The notes under the pieces are model-generated. The model was not told the origin of the DNA and did not search any database. It saw nothing but the letters and a program-made list of their open reading frames with translations. Both the position numbers and the translations under genes were made by a program. A DNA stretch of 64,000 nt from Pithys albifrons albifrons (Eukaryota > Chordata > Aves > Passeriformes > Thamnophilidae): assembly GCF_047495875.1 (NCBI RefSeq), contig NC_092497.1, forward strand, positions 70,984,134 to 71,048,133, read 5' to 3'. Shown here one piece after another: positions 51,619 to 61,714 of the stretch; position 1 is the first letter of the stretch, and each line of letters opens with the position of its first letter.

Positions 51619-54600
51619 CTAGGAAGGGATAGAAGGGGAGCACTCAGGAAAATAATAAATATCAAAAGGAGGCAAATATTCATAATGGATGAGAATAATC
51701 AATAATTCTAAAAGGAATATTTTCAGAGCTGCAAGAATAAAGGTGTTGGTCTCACAATGAAAATCACAAAATTGAAGTTACATGCAAACTTATAAATATG
51801 GGTATAATCTTTATTATAACATAGGAAGGATACACTGTTTATTGTGTGTGATTTTGCATTGATCTTAGTTTCTAGAATACTAATGGAAGAGCAAATGCAA
51901 ATTTTTCTCTATGTTATATAGAGAGTAGTGGCAAATATGGACCTCCATGAAAGGAAATAAAAATGTCAGCTTCCTGTGAGGAAAGAAAGGTGGATGATTA
52001 CTATTCAATGGGGAGTCTGCATTCAGCTGACGTGCTTTTCCTTGACTCTGAAAGAGAAATGAAAGTTCATTATGTGAGAGGATGTGAGAACAAAAGATGG
52101 TGAAAAGCTTGATGAACTGAAGTGAACACCTTCTGCTTGAATTGGATGAGGCATGAGAAAATATGTTAAAAAAATAGAATAGAGGCACATACTTGCTATA
52201 AAGCAAAGACCACTCTATTAAAAAAACACAATATGAAAAAGCATGCAGCACTGGCATGTGGTGATAATCAGTGGACTGGTAAACTTGAAAAAGGCCTGAG
52301 AAAAGACATGGAGAAAATAACACTGCTTTGAAAATGTCTACAATAGGGGAAAGTAAAAGGTTCTGGTGTTTCCAGATGTCTTTTTATTTTTTTTCTCCCC
52401 TCCAGGTGGCTAACCTAGCTTCCTCCCTTTTTTTATTTCTTGTTTTCTTTTAGATATTTCAGAAATAGAAAAGGGACATCAAAACAGTTCAGCTATTCAT
52501 CAGTAAGGCACAGTTGACAATCCACTTAGTTGAAAAAAAAACCTACCTAACATATTTTTTATAACATCTCATTACACTGTAAATGTAGCATTCTAGATAC
52601 AGGTTTTGTGTTTGGTGTGGTTCATTTCCATTGCCTTTATTTTAAATATTTTGTTCCTTTGCATTGTCATCTTCCATATATGTTTCTCATTTTACCAATG
52701 TTAAATGTAGAAATTATAATTTTATTCACTGGTAGTCCAATGAGTTACTAATCCTAAATTCTATATACAGATGGAATTTCTGAGGTGTTACCCATATAGT
52801 TCAGGAACTACTTGTCTACCTGTTGCTTTTGTGGAATATTGTCGTTAAAGCTTTCATTGCAGAATTACAATGGATGTTTAAAGCACAACTTTTTGATACT
52901 CTCTATATTTTCCTTTTCCTTTCAGCAGAAAAGATATTTGCAGAGGCTGAAACAGAAAGATGACAATATTCCTAATTTAATTAGAAATTGTTGGTCAACT
53001 ATCTCAAAAAGTCTAATTTGAAAAATCTTTGCAGATTTTGTTGTTGTTGCTGTTAAGGGTTTCTACTGAAATGCATATTTGGATACCCCACTCCTGTAAT
53101 ACTAACAGCAGTATATCATGCACTTAAGCAGAGTGGGCTGGATCTGTCTTGTCCAGTAGCTGGTGAAAATAATTTGAACATGCTTGTGACTTTTTGTGGA
53201 TCACTTTTTGTTAGACACAAAAAATAAAGTGACTATGTTTAAGCAGTGCAGAAATAAAAAGTGGGGCAGTTGAATTTAAAAAAACTGTTCATGCAAGTAT
53301 CAGCAAAATATCAAGTCTATAAATATCACTCAGGTGAGGTCTGTATCCTATTAAGATGTTCAGGATTGTTGGGTGATATGTATTTTCACTTTTAGCTTTT
53401 CTTTGACAGAAAAAGTGAGTCAGGCCTGAATGTCATTTTTAAGGAAGTACTTCTAATTATGTCAACTTGCTTTTGGTTATTCTCCCTTTTATAAAACACT
53501 CCCAGATCTCTAGAAGCAGTTAACACACCTCCATCTGACTTTATACATCATGGTTCTCCAAAGCACTATTGAATATTCAACAGGTCTTACAAAAATTGCA
53601 TGCAAGTGGATTATCGTTAAAGATCTTTAAGACACAGTGTATTTTAGTTTCTGATATGTTGCATGCCATTCCTTCATTATCACTTGCAATGACTGTGATG
53701 TTGAAGAAAAAGGTGCAAGAAGTTTGAGTGTGTCTTTTCTCATCTAATTTTTAGATCCTAATAAAATACAAAAGAATAAAGGAATCCGCAAACATTAGTT
53801 GTCTTTGAATAATTTTCTAGTTATTCAGCTTTTTGAGATCTATTACAAAGAACATACAGCAGTCTACAGTAAACTCTTATATATGTATTTCACTGAGAAA
53901 AAAACCACAAATCCACCTTCTGAATATAAAGGCTGTGGGGTGTACCTCCCTTACACAGTCAAATAAAAAAACAAACAAACAAAAAAAACCCAAAAAAACC
54001 CAAAAATCAAAATCCTCCATTATTCAATTAAGACTCTAAAACAGAAGCAACAGAACTAACTGAAGTGCTGGCAAGTTCTTTCAGCTGACTCTTTTGTTTC
54101 TGTAAAGCCCTAATCTGCTTACTAGTGTGTTAGCAATCTTTCCTTCTGGTTTTCAGAATATGCTCATTATTTCCACGAGATGAACACTGTACTGCTGCAT
54201 TGTGTTTGCAAAATTTGTTTTGGATGGATTTTTATTTTGTTTGCAGCAGCAGCACAGTTATTCTGATACAGGTGAAGACAAGTGTGTGAGCTTTGAAACT
54301 GGCTTTACTTACACCAAGTCTCAAGACAGGCTGAAGCATGGTTTCTCCCCTGCTCCTACTCATATATTTGATGATGTGTGCTACTAATTATCTTGGCTTT
54401 CTGAGGTGCTTTCTTTTGGCCCTAAGTTCCAAGAAAGTGCTCTGCAGGTTCATCCATAAAACTCTCTCTGAAACACATTTGTGACATGCATTGCATCAGT
54501 CTGATGAAGTTATCTTAACGAATACCTGCACTTTGGCAAGCATCTGTGATTTTAAGTACTAACATGAACTTTTCAGGTGTTTTGTTTGCCCTCTTCCTCC

Positions 54601-54974
54601 CCTCCAATATTACTGTTTGTAAAATATTATGTTAAAAAGGTTTACTTTCAAACAGAGTTTCTTTAATTCTTACGGTACTTCAGTTGATGGCCTTATGCCC
54701 AAAAAGTAAGTGAGGTGTATTAAAAGGAGTTTGAGTCTCTTTTATGGGCAAGTTTCTGTGTGCATTTAGAGGAAATAAACAATACTGAGAATGATCTGCA
54801 GTTCCTCTCAATTCTTGGTTAAATTTGATGCTTCTTCAAATATCTGTAAATGAAAGTACCAGTAGGTAGCATGAAGATACTGAAAGTTTTTCCTTTTAGG
54901 TTCAGATTTTTCTGGCATAAGCTAAGCATGACAATACGTTAGCTTACTGTAAGAGATGAATATTCTTTGAGTTC
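51619..54974. other. AT-rich sequence without a recognised gene
   Basis: No gene recognised with confidence. Two isolated acceptor-like polypyrimidine-AG sites lead into short open frames (52926 and 54247, see findings). An A/C-rich run lies at 53963-54012. Confidence 0.5.
53963..54012. repeat. A/C-rich low-complexity tract
   Basis: AAATAAAAAAACAAACAAAC followed by A runs broken by CCC. No retrocopy is recognisable beside it. Confidence 0.8.
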
Positions 54975-55450
54975 CTTCAACTCTGTCATAGTCCTCTTCA
55001 GTCTTTTCCTGTTGTCTAAACTGAGGAACTACTCAGCCCTTTGAATCTCTGCCTATAAGGCAGCCAATCCACATCCTGGAGCATTTCAATTGGGTTTGGT
55101 TTCATGTTCTCTTAATTCTGCTTCTGAGATGCAAAGACTGTAATGACATACAGCACTCAGGATATGAGTGTTTTTTACAGGAACAAACAGATTACCTTGT
55201 TGTTAGTAACCTTCCTGATGAAGCCAAACTTTTGCTTGGCTTCTCAAGTGCCCTTGCACTCTGAAATGATATTTTCAGAGAACTTTCAAGATTGACCCTC
55301 GTATCTTGTTCCTGAGTTAAAATGCCAGTATTGTGTTGCTTCCCCTCACCATAGCCTTACACTTACCACATCCCTTCCAGAGTTCTTTGTCATGGGCACA
55401 TCATTTGATGACCTTTAAAGAGCTCAGTGTGACTGCAGCTTGGAGATTGC
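54975..55450 (-). mobile_element. Ancient CR1-like LINE remnant (minus)
   Basis: On the plus strand the order of blocks follows the reverse complement of old CR1 families: CTCTTCAGTCTTTTCCTGTT, TACAGCACTCAGGATATGAG, CCTTCCTGATGAAGCCAAAC, TTTTCAGAGAACTTTCAAGA, TTGACCCTCGTATCTTGTTC and then CTTACACTTACCAC. In CR1 these encode the segment from the region between polymerase and C-terminus back towards the active site. Divergence is high and no frame is open. Confidence 0.55.
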
Positions 55451-55880
55451 ACAATGGCTTGCCCTTTCCAGGTCATGGAAAGGGATGTGGTATAGAGCTG
55501 TAGCCAGCACCAACTCTTGAAAGAAGGACCCTGCTCTTATAATTTTTCCATCTTGAAAATCACACCAAAGCACTACCATTTGTTTCCTTTGTTATAACTG
55601 TCTCCCTATTGCTGAAATGTTCTTTACCAATACCACAACAATGGAATTTCTTCATAACATTTCACGTGTAACCTGGTCATAAGCCATTTGAAAACACAGA
55701 TCAGAATTTACTCATATGATTGTGCTATCCTTCTGCAACTCCAAGACGTTAATGAAGCAGAATTTCCCCTTAAAAAAGCGACACTGATGCCTCTCAAACA
55801 AAATTGTGCTATGTGCATTATAAGTAGTCTTTTCTTTCCCCATTTCCCTTCCAAAACCTTTCCTTCATTTTATTTTTTAA
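55451..55880. other. Short spacer without a recognised gene
   Basis: No gene. The long plus-strand frame 55688-56527 begins here but owes its length to the adjacent pyrimidine repeat. Confidence 0.6.
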
Positions 55881-56354
55881 TTTTCTTTTTTCTTTTTCTT
55901 TTTTCTTTTTTCTTTTTCTTTTTCTTTTTCTTTTTCTTTTTCTTTTTCTTTTTCTTTTTCTTTTTTTCTTTTTCTTTTCCCTTCCCCTTCTGCTTCCCTT
56001 CCCCTTCTGCTTCCCTTCCCCTTCTGCTTCCCTTCCCCTTCCCCTTCTGCTTCCCTTCCCCTTCCCCTTTCCCTTCCTCTCCCCTTCCCCTTCCCCTTCC
56101 CCTTCCCCTTCCCCTTCCCCTTCCCCTTCCCCTTCCCCTTCCCCTTCCCCTTCCCCTTCCCCTTCCCCTTCCCCTTCCCCTTCCCCTTCCCTTCCCCTTC
56201 CCCTTCCCCTTCCCCTTCCCCTCCCCTTCCCCTTCCCCTTCCCCTTCCCCTTCCCCTTCCCCTTCCCCTTCCCCTCCCTCTCCCCCTCCCCCTTTGCCCT
56301 TCCCTTTCGCCTTTCCCCTTCCCTTTTGCCTTTCCCCTTCCCTTTCCCTTTTCT
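55881..56354. repeat. Polypyrimidine satellite: (TTTTTC)n then (CCCCTT)n
   Basis: A 474-bp tract with clear internal zones. 55881-55979 is (TTTTTC)n. 55980-56074 has a 17-bp unit (CTTCCCCTTCTGCTTCC) repeated about three to four times with CCCCTT insertions. 56075-56280 is nearly pure (CCCCTT)n with a few CCCTT or CTCC slips. 56281-56354 decays into CCCTTTGCC- and CCTTTCGCC-type units. The complementary strand is (AAGGGG)n. A 279-codon frame runs across it (Phe/Leu/Pro/Ser alternation) only because pyrimidine-only codons contain no stops. Confidence 0.97.
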
Positions 56355-57131
56355 GTCAGGTTGCCATCTTCCCTCGGATGGGAGCAGTCAGTCTGACCAG
56401 TCTGTGCTTTGCAGGTTTCAAGCTTGAACCCCTTTTATACATGGGAGTTACAATGGTAACCTGCCAGTCCATTGACACAGTGGTTCTTCATAATGTAGAT
56501 TGCATACATTGGCTAGAACTTCTGTAATTTTACATTTGAATTCTGAAGGAACTCTCCAAATTTGTCTCAAATAAAAAGAAAAGCTTGCTTTTTCTTCTTA
56601 ATTTTAGTATAAAATTCTTTAATAATTTTGTGATTTGTAACGGGGAAGGGAAGGCGATACTGTATTTCACAGCTTACCAGATTGTTTTGTTAATCATGCA
56701 TTTATCTGTTTGCCTTTAAATAAAATTCCCACAAAGTCAAAAAATCCCCTTCAAATTACTGTTTTGTTTTGTTTTTCTGTTTCTTTTTAAGTTTGGTATT
56801 AGTGTTTGAACTTACTTGATTTGCAAAGCTACTTAAGAAGGGCCATAAGTAAAAAAAAAAAAAAAACAAATAAAGAATTGAAACTAAGAACTATTATTAT
56901 TATCGATTTTAACTTATTTTTATTTTCATTTAGCACTCAGTAGACTTGTAATTCATAATGTATTTGAATATTTTTACAGACATCAAATTGATATGTGAAA
57001 TTCAGAGGTGATATAAGTATTTCTTTTTTGGATGGAGTGCACAAAAATTTCTGGCAGAACAAGTGTGTCAACACTCAGCTCTGTGCTTTATTGTTAAAGA
57101 TTTCTTTGGATAAACGTTTTTGGAATGTATT
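56355..57131. other. Spacer before the RTE element
   Basis: No gene recognised. A 16-base A run lies at 56851-56866. Confidence 0.6.
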
Positions 57132-57142
57132 ACATGTTTTTA
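57132..57142. repeat. RTE target-site duplication ACATGTTTTTA (left)
   Basis: ACATGTTTTTA is repeated exactly at 58759-58769. The pair flanks everything recognisable as RTE, so it defines one insertion event. The T-rich target is typical of endonuclease-primed insertion. Confidence 0.92.
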
Positions 57143-57716
57143 CTTCTCCGGGGACACCCCCTTTTCGCAGGGGAGAAGCTTGCGTGCCCTCATGAGGTTG
57201 AGAGCTATGCTGGAGGTGGTTTGTGCCGCCGGTAGGGTCTCCCATGCCTGACAGGTCTCAGCTGAAGGGTCAGACAAAGTGTGTCCACGGGCAGGATGGG
57301 CTCGCCAGCCATCTGGCAACCATCCTAGGAGAAGGACAACTCCAACCTCAAACGCAGGCAGATGGAGTTCGTTTAGCCCTGTAAGGCCATCCATCTAAGA
57401 GAAGGATACTCTAACCAAACCTACGTCCTGAGGTATTCGCTGTCACTGTCCCAGCTCGCTAGGCCATGGCAGATGAACCTTAGGAGTAAAGGGTGGGGCC
57501 AGTTCCGCGCACGCTGTGCCTCACCTAAAAAATCCATTGCACAGGCTTGAAGGGTTCACCCACATTGCAAAGCCCTGTAGCGACAGGCGAGGGTCAAAAA
57601 CGGCAGGTGATAGGAAGCAGCTGGAAGCCGCAGACCCAACCCTGCATGCAGGTTCAGGATATGGGTCATTAGAGACTTGACCCTGGAGATGACAGTCTCT
57701 TGCGGCAGCATGCTGA
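57143..57716 (+). other. RTE 5' leader (untranslated region)
   Basis: Relatively GC-rich sequence beginning CTTCTCCGGGGACACCCCCT directly after the target-site duplication. It reaches an in-frame TGA at 57714-57716, after which the main frame is open. It presumably held an internal promoter, as RTE copies must carry one to be re-transcribed. Short minus-strand frames (57140-57394, 57521-57793) are shadows. CpG dinucleotides are kept at several places (for example GCGCACGC near 57507), so the copy is not extremely old. Confidence 0.75.
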
Positions 57717-58717
57717 ACGACCAAGCAGCCTTTTCTAGGGACAGCACTGCTTGCTCCACACCGAGAGGGGCCTAGCAAAGGTGGCCTAAACAAAGCTCAT
57801 CTCCACACCCGGTTGGATAACCACGGCCAACCATGCGGTCAAACAAAACCAAAGAGATTTCAAAGGCATACACCTGCCTGCAAAGGTGTGCTCAAACTAA
57901 CACTCGCATGTTGGAACATCAGAACCATGCTTGATACTGGGGATAGTGGATGTCCTGAGCGTTGTTCTGCTCTAATTGCCCACAAACTGTCACGGCTCAA
58001 CATTGACATTGCTGCTGTCAGTGAAGTTCGTCTTCATGAGGAAGGCAACCTTAAAGAACATGGTTCTGGCTACACACTCTACTGGTCAGGCAAACCCAAA
58101 ACCGAAAGACACCTTTCAGGAGTTGGCTTCATGATAAAAACTCTATTGCCTCCAAACTTGAAAATCTGCCAACAGGTCATTCCGATCGCAGTATGTCCTT
58201 ACGCCTCCCTCTACACAACAAGCAACATGTTGTTCTTTTTAGCGTATATGCCCCAACTCTCCAAGCTGACCCAGCGAAAAAAGACAAATTCTACATTGAC
58301 CTGCGCTGCCTCACCCAAAATGTTCGTGCAGATGATAAGGTCATAATCCTTGGTGACTTCAACGCCAGAGTAGGTAAGAATTCTGAAGCCTGGAAAGGAG
58401 TCCTGGGCAAGCACAGCGTTGGAAATGACAACGGACACCTCCTGCTAGAGTTTTGCGCAGAACGGCAGCTCACCATCACCAACACTATCTTTCAACAGAA
58501 AGACAGCCTGAAGACAACCTGGATGTATCCTCGATCCAAGCACTGGCACTTTGAGAATGCACGGAGAGTCAGTCTCGAGGAGAAAAGACAATGCAGAAAG
58601 AACCATTCCTTGCCAATGTCACCTAGGGAGACGTTCCGCTGTGCCTTTTGTGACCGGACCTGCCTATCCCATATCAGCCTTTTTAGCCACCAGCACGCTT
58701 GCAGCAAGCGTGGGTAG
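57717..58717 (+). pseudogene. RTE ORF: endonuclease part fused to C-terminal zinc finger
   Basis: The frame opens at 57717; no ATG precedes the conserved region, and the first near-start is TTG at 57813. Counting from that TTG, the endonuclease motifs are LACWNIR (W34, N35) and SEVRL (catalytic Glu, E71). Near 58190 the frame slips. The new frame, counted from 58193, carries SVYAPT (residues 17-22) and GDFNAR (54-59, catalytic Asp and Asn). It then runs through TTWMYPRSKHWH straight into FENARRVSLEEKRQ. The final endonuclease block with its Asp-His pair, and the whole polymerase, lie in the deletion. The C-terminus has CAFC (C150, C153) with H160, H166, H168 and C170, a CCHH/CCHC-type finger usual for this clade. 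One frameshift plus the deletion make it non-functional. Such fragments are often mis-annotated as craniofacial development protein 2-like. Confidence 0.9.
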
Positions 58718-58758
58718 TGCCCTTCCCAAATCTTCGTTTGCGAAACCTAGCCATGATG

Positions 58759-58769
58759 ACATGTTTTTA
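58759..58769. repeat. RTE target-site duplication ACATGTTTTTA (right)
   Basis: Exact partner of 57132-57142; it follows the element's CCATGATG 3' end. Confidence 0.92.
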
Positions 58770-61714
58770 AGAAAAAATCTGTTTCAATTATAATCATTTA
58801 GGAGGTTCAAGAAGACTAGATTCACATATTTTAAAATTCAGTTTTAAGATACAATGCTCTCAGTTTCATGAAGGTTAAGTCCTCCTTGGAAGAACACAGC
58901 TATAACATCCTACTGTAGGTGCTTCTCTTTTAGCACAACTCAGGAATCAGCAGACTCTTTTGCTGCAGTCCTCCTGAACTGTGTTGCAGAGGGCTCTGGA
59001 AACCTTTGTGGATGTAAGGATAGCATGAATCTCTGGAAATGTTGAGATAGGAGCAAGACATTAATGACTGTGAGAAGATCTCTTTTGGAGAGACTTCAGA
59101 GTTTGTGGTTGGTCTCCAATGCCTTTCTTCCTCTTTTTCACAGATTGGAGTGCACCACACATCCCCTTCCTTACACACATGCAAACGTATATTATCTACC
59201 TTAAACACATATACTTGGTTCCTAGCTGGAAAGGCCTGTTTGTGCATCACATTAAGTGACTATGGCTTATTTCTTAAACATTCTCTTCTGCTTTAAAATC
59301 ATAGATTTGTGTCCACTGTAGAAGACAGGGAGAATAAAGAATGCTAACGAGGTCTGACAGGTAAGGCGATCTTAGATGACCACAGAACTTTTAAAAGTAG
59401 AGGCTGAAGGATACCTGTCCTCAGTATGTGAGCTGGCATTTATTCCCACTATTAACATGAGAAATAATTCTCTTCTTGGTTTTCTAAGGCTCTTTTTGAC
59501 CCTTGGATAAATGAATACAAATTTTGAACCTTTTACTCTGAGGTAACATGTAAATTTCTATTTATTTCTGACCTTGCAGCTGCTTAGGTATTTGCCCACT
59601 GCAAATTCATGCTCTAGGGCGATCCTAGTGTTCATGAGCTTATCTGCTACAGCTTCCTCACTGTAGCTGATGCTGCCTCCCACCAGGACAGCCTAGTCAG
59701 GATACTTCTAGGCCACCAACAGACTAGGGAGTTGCCAAAATAAATATTTCCCAGAAAGATTTCGCACTCATGTCTGATGAAATAGACATTTTTTTCTAAC
59801 TGTTGCTGTAGAGCTTAGATTTTCTTCAAGGTTTGTAGTGAAAGTATTTCATGATCTGTTGACATATTTATATGGTGATTTCAAAAGAGAGATTTCATTT
59901 ACAAAATGGTCTTGGCAAGGAGCTAGAATATCTGGGAAGTTGAACAAGATTTTTGACAGGCAAAATTAGGACTGAATCATAACTGATACTAACTTTGCAG
60001 CTGAGCCATTTTTAAAACTGGCCAGTAGGATTTGCTCTGATGTTCTTATGCTCAAGAGTGAGATGGGTAAACAGTGCATACTCACAGTGGCGATTGTGGT
60101 TATGGAGATACACAAATGGAAGGTTTTGACTGAATTGAATAACTCTGCTGTGGCGGTACACACTACAAGAATGGCACAACGAAAATGCTGGGCTTTTAAG
60201 CAGAAACTCAGAGGGAGAAAACCTCTTTCTTTCATTGCCATTAAATAAATAAAATTTTTATGTTCCCTTATTCTGTATGTTTTTCTTTAATCCTACATTA
60301 TTTTTCTTACCACAATGGAGCCATTCCAGGTTTTGTCTTATTGTCCAGCTCTGAAGTTCATCACGAGTTGGCAACTCATTTATTCTGGTTCTAAAGCCTG
60401 CAAATACCCCAGTAATTCTTCATAGTATTCAAGAAATGAGCACAATGGTTTATGTACAATTGAACTATAAATTCAATTCTGTTAGAGGGTCATGTTTTTG
60501 TTTGATGGAAAACACATTACAAACTCTAAGGTTTTAATTATACTAGCAGTCATTCAACATTATATAAATACAGCTATCATCTTTTAAGAGGCGTATCATT
60601 TTCTACATGAGGATGAACAATGTTCTTTGTAATAATGGAAACAATAGTTCAGCCATTTAATGATGTCACTCTCAGGAGGATGATGCATATTCCATGCAAG
60701 CAGTTGCAAAGAGAAAATTGGGAATCCATTGTTGAACACAATGGTAATCAGTGCAGTGATTACTTTTTTATATAGAAGTATTTCACAGAAGTGTGATTAA
60801 CTTCAGCATGCACTGTGATGTAAATTTGAAAACACAGATAACTTTTAGGTGACAATTTGGGGAAAAAATGTTGATGCAAAACAGTATAATTTTATTTGTT
60901 TTTAAATTTAATATGGTTTCTTAATTCCTCTTACTTAGTCAGTGAAAAATAAAATAGTCATATCTGTGAAAAACAGGAAACTTTAAAACTATATCAAATA
61001 TAACTGAGAAATTTCTAGGCCTAAAATCTAAATACTTTCTTCAGATAATATAATGATACTTTGATACCACTGTTGCCTGATGCCTAAATTCCTGTGGAAA
61101 TAGACACTGAGAAACAATATTAATGGAGAAAAATAGATGGTATACCTTTATTGAAAGCGTTCAAGGTGCACACCAGAAGGTCTGTGACACATGCACAGGC
61201 CCACTCTTCCATACAGACATGCACAAAGACCTGCACACCGACATGCACACAGACATGTACGCAGACATGCACTTTATAACTTCTTGAGCAATTTACATAT
61301 GAGATATTGACAACCAACCATGATATTCATTTCCCTCAGTGCCCCACCCATGGGGGTCTTAAGGACTGGCCCCTGGAGATCTTTCAGGACCTCTAGGCTT
61401 TCTTCTTATGTTTTGTCTTATTCCTATCTACAGGTGGTTTCTTACAAACACAATGGCCTTGGCAGGGCATGAGAAAGCTCACCAATCTGTGAGAAAGAGC
61501 TTTAGTAATTCACTTAAGATGTGAACAACAAAGGAGAATCCATTTAACTTACATATTATCAAAAATCTACAAAATATACTAAAATCCTTAGGCATCACCA
61601 CTGTCAGGGCAATTGAGGATGACTGTAAAACAGATTTGATAGAAATTATAAGAGTTTCTAGAAATGAATAGCAGTATTGTTTACTAAACATATTAAGTAC
61701 ACATGCATACATAC
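58770..61714. other. Spacer between the two RTE copies
   Basis: About 2.9 kb of AT-rich sequence, with no gene recognised. It contains the 12-bp minisatellite at 61213-61272. Confidence 0.55.
61213..61272. repeat. 12-bp minisatellite, five units
   Basis: Five head-to-tail 12-mers: ACAGACATGCAC, AAAGACCTGCAC, ACCGACATGCAC, ACAGACATGTAC and GCAGACATGCAC. The differences are substitutions only, so the register is exact. The minus-strand frame with repeating VHVC/VHVG is a by-product because 12 is a multiple of three. Confidence 0.93.

Larger units (their letters stand above)
57143..58758 (+). mobile_element. RTE-clade LINE, internally deleted copy (plus)
   Basis: A 1,616-bp non-LTR retrotransposon with both outer ends present. 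It has a 5' leader of about 570 bp, GC-richer than the surroundings; then the apurinic/apyrimidinic-type endonuclease; then, with an in-frame joint at 58549/58550, the C-terminal zinc-finger segment and a 3' end reading CCATGATG. The end of the endonuclease and the entire reverse transcriptase are absent. The second copy at 61715-64000 shows what is missing. The perfect 11-bp target-site duplication proves insertion as a unit. In RTE elements the endonuclease nicks the target and the polymerase copies the RNA there; this copy can do neither. Either the deletion arose after insertion or the copy is a member of a non-autonomous deleted subfamily moved in trans. Confidence 0.92.

Noticed and set aside
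52899..53021. A terminal exon after the acceptor-like CCTTTTCCTTTCAG at 52912-52925
   Set aside because: Only 31 Lys/Gln/Asn-rich codons follow before TGA, with no similarity to a known protein and no supporting neighbour exon.
55688..56527. A 279-codon open frame, longest in the window, Phe/Pro/Leu/Ser alternating
   Set aside because: A pyrimidine-only repeat cannot contain stop codons. The flanking parts are short and have no recognisable domain.
57813..58346. A host gene of the craniofacial development protein 2-like type
   Set aside because: This name is often given to RTE endonuclease fragments. Here the frame sits within a retrotransposon with a target-site duplication and continues into its zinc-finger end.
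61120..61317. A minus-strand frame with repeating Val-His-Val-Cys
   Set aside because: It is the translation of the 12-bp minisatellite at 61213-61272.
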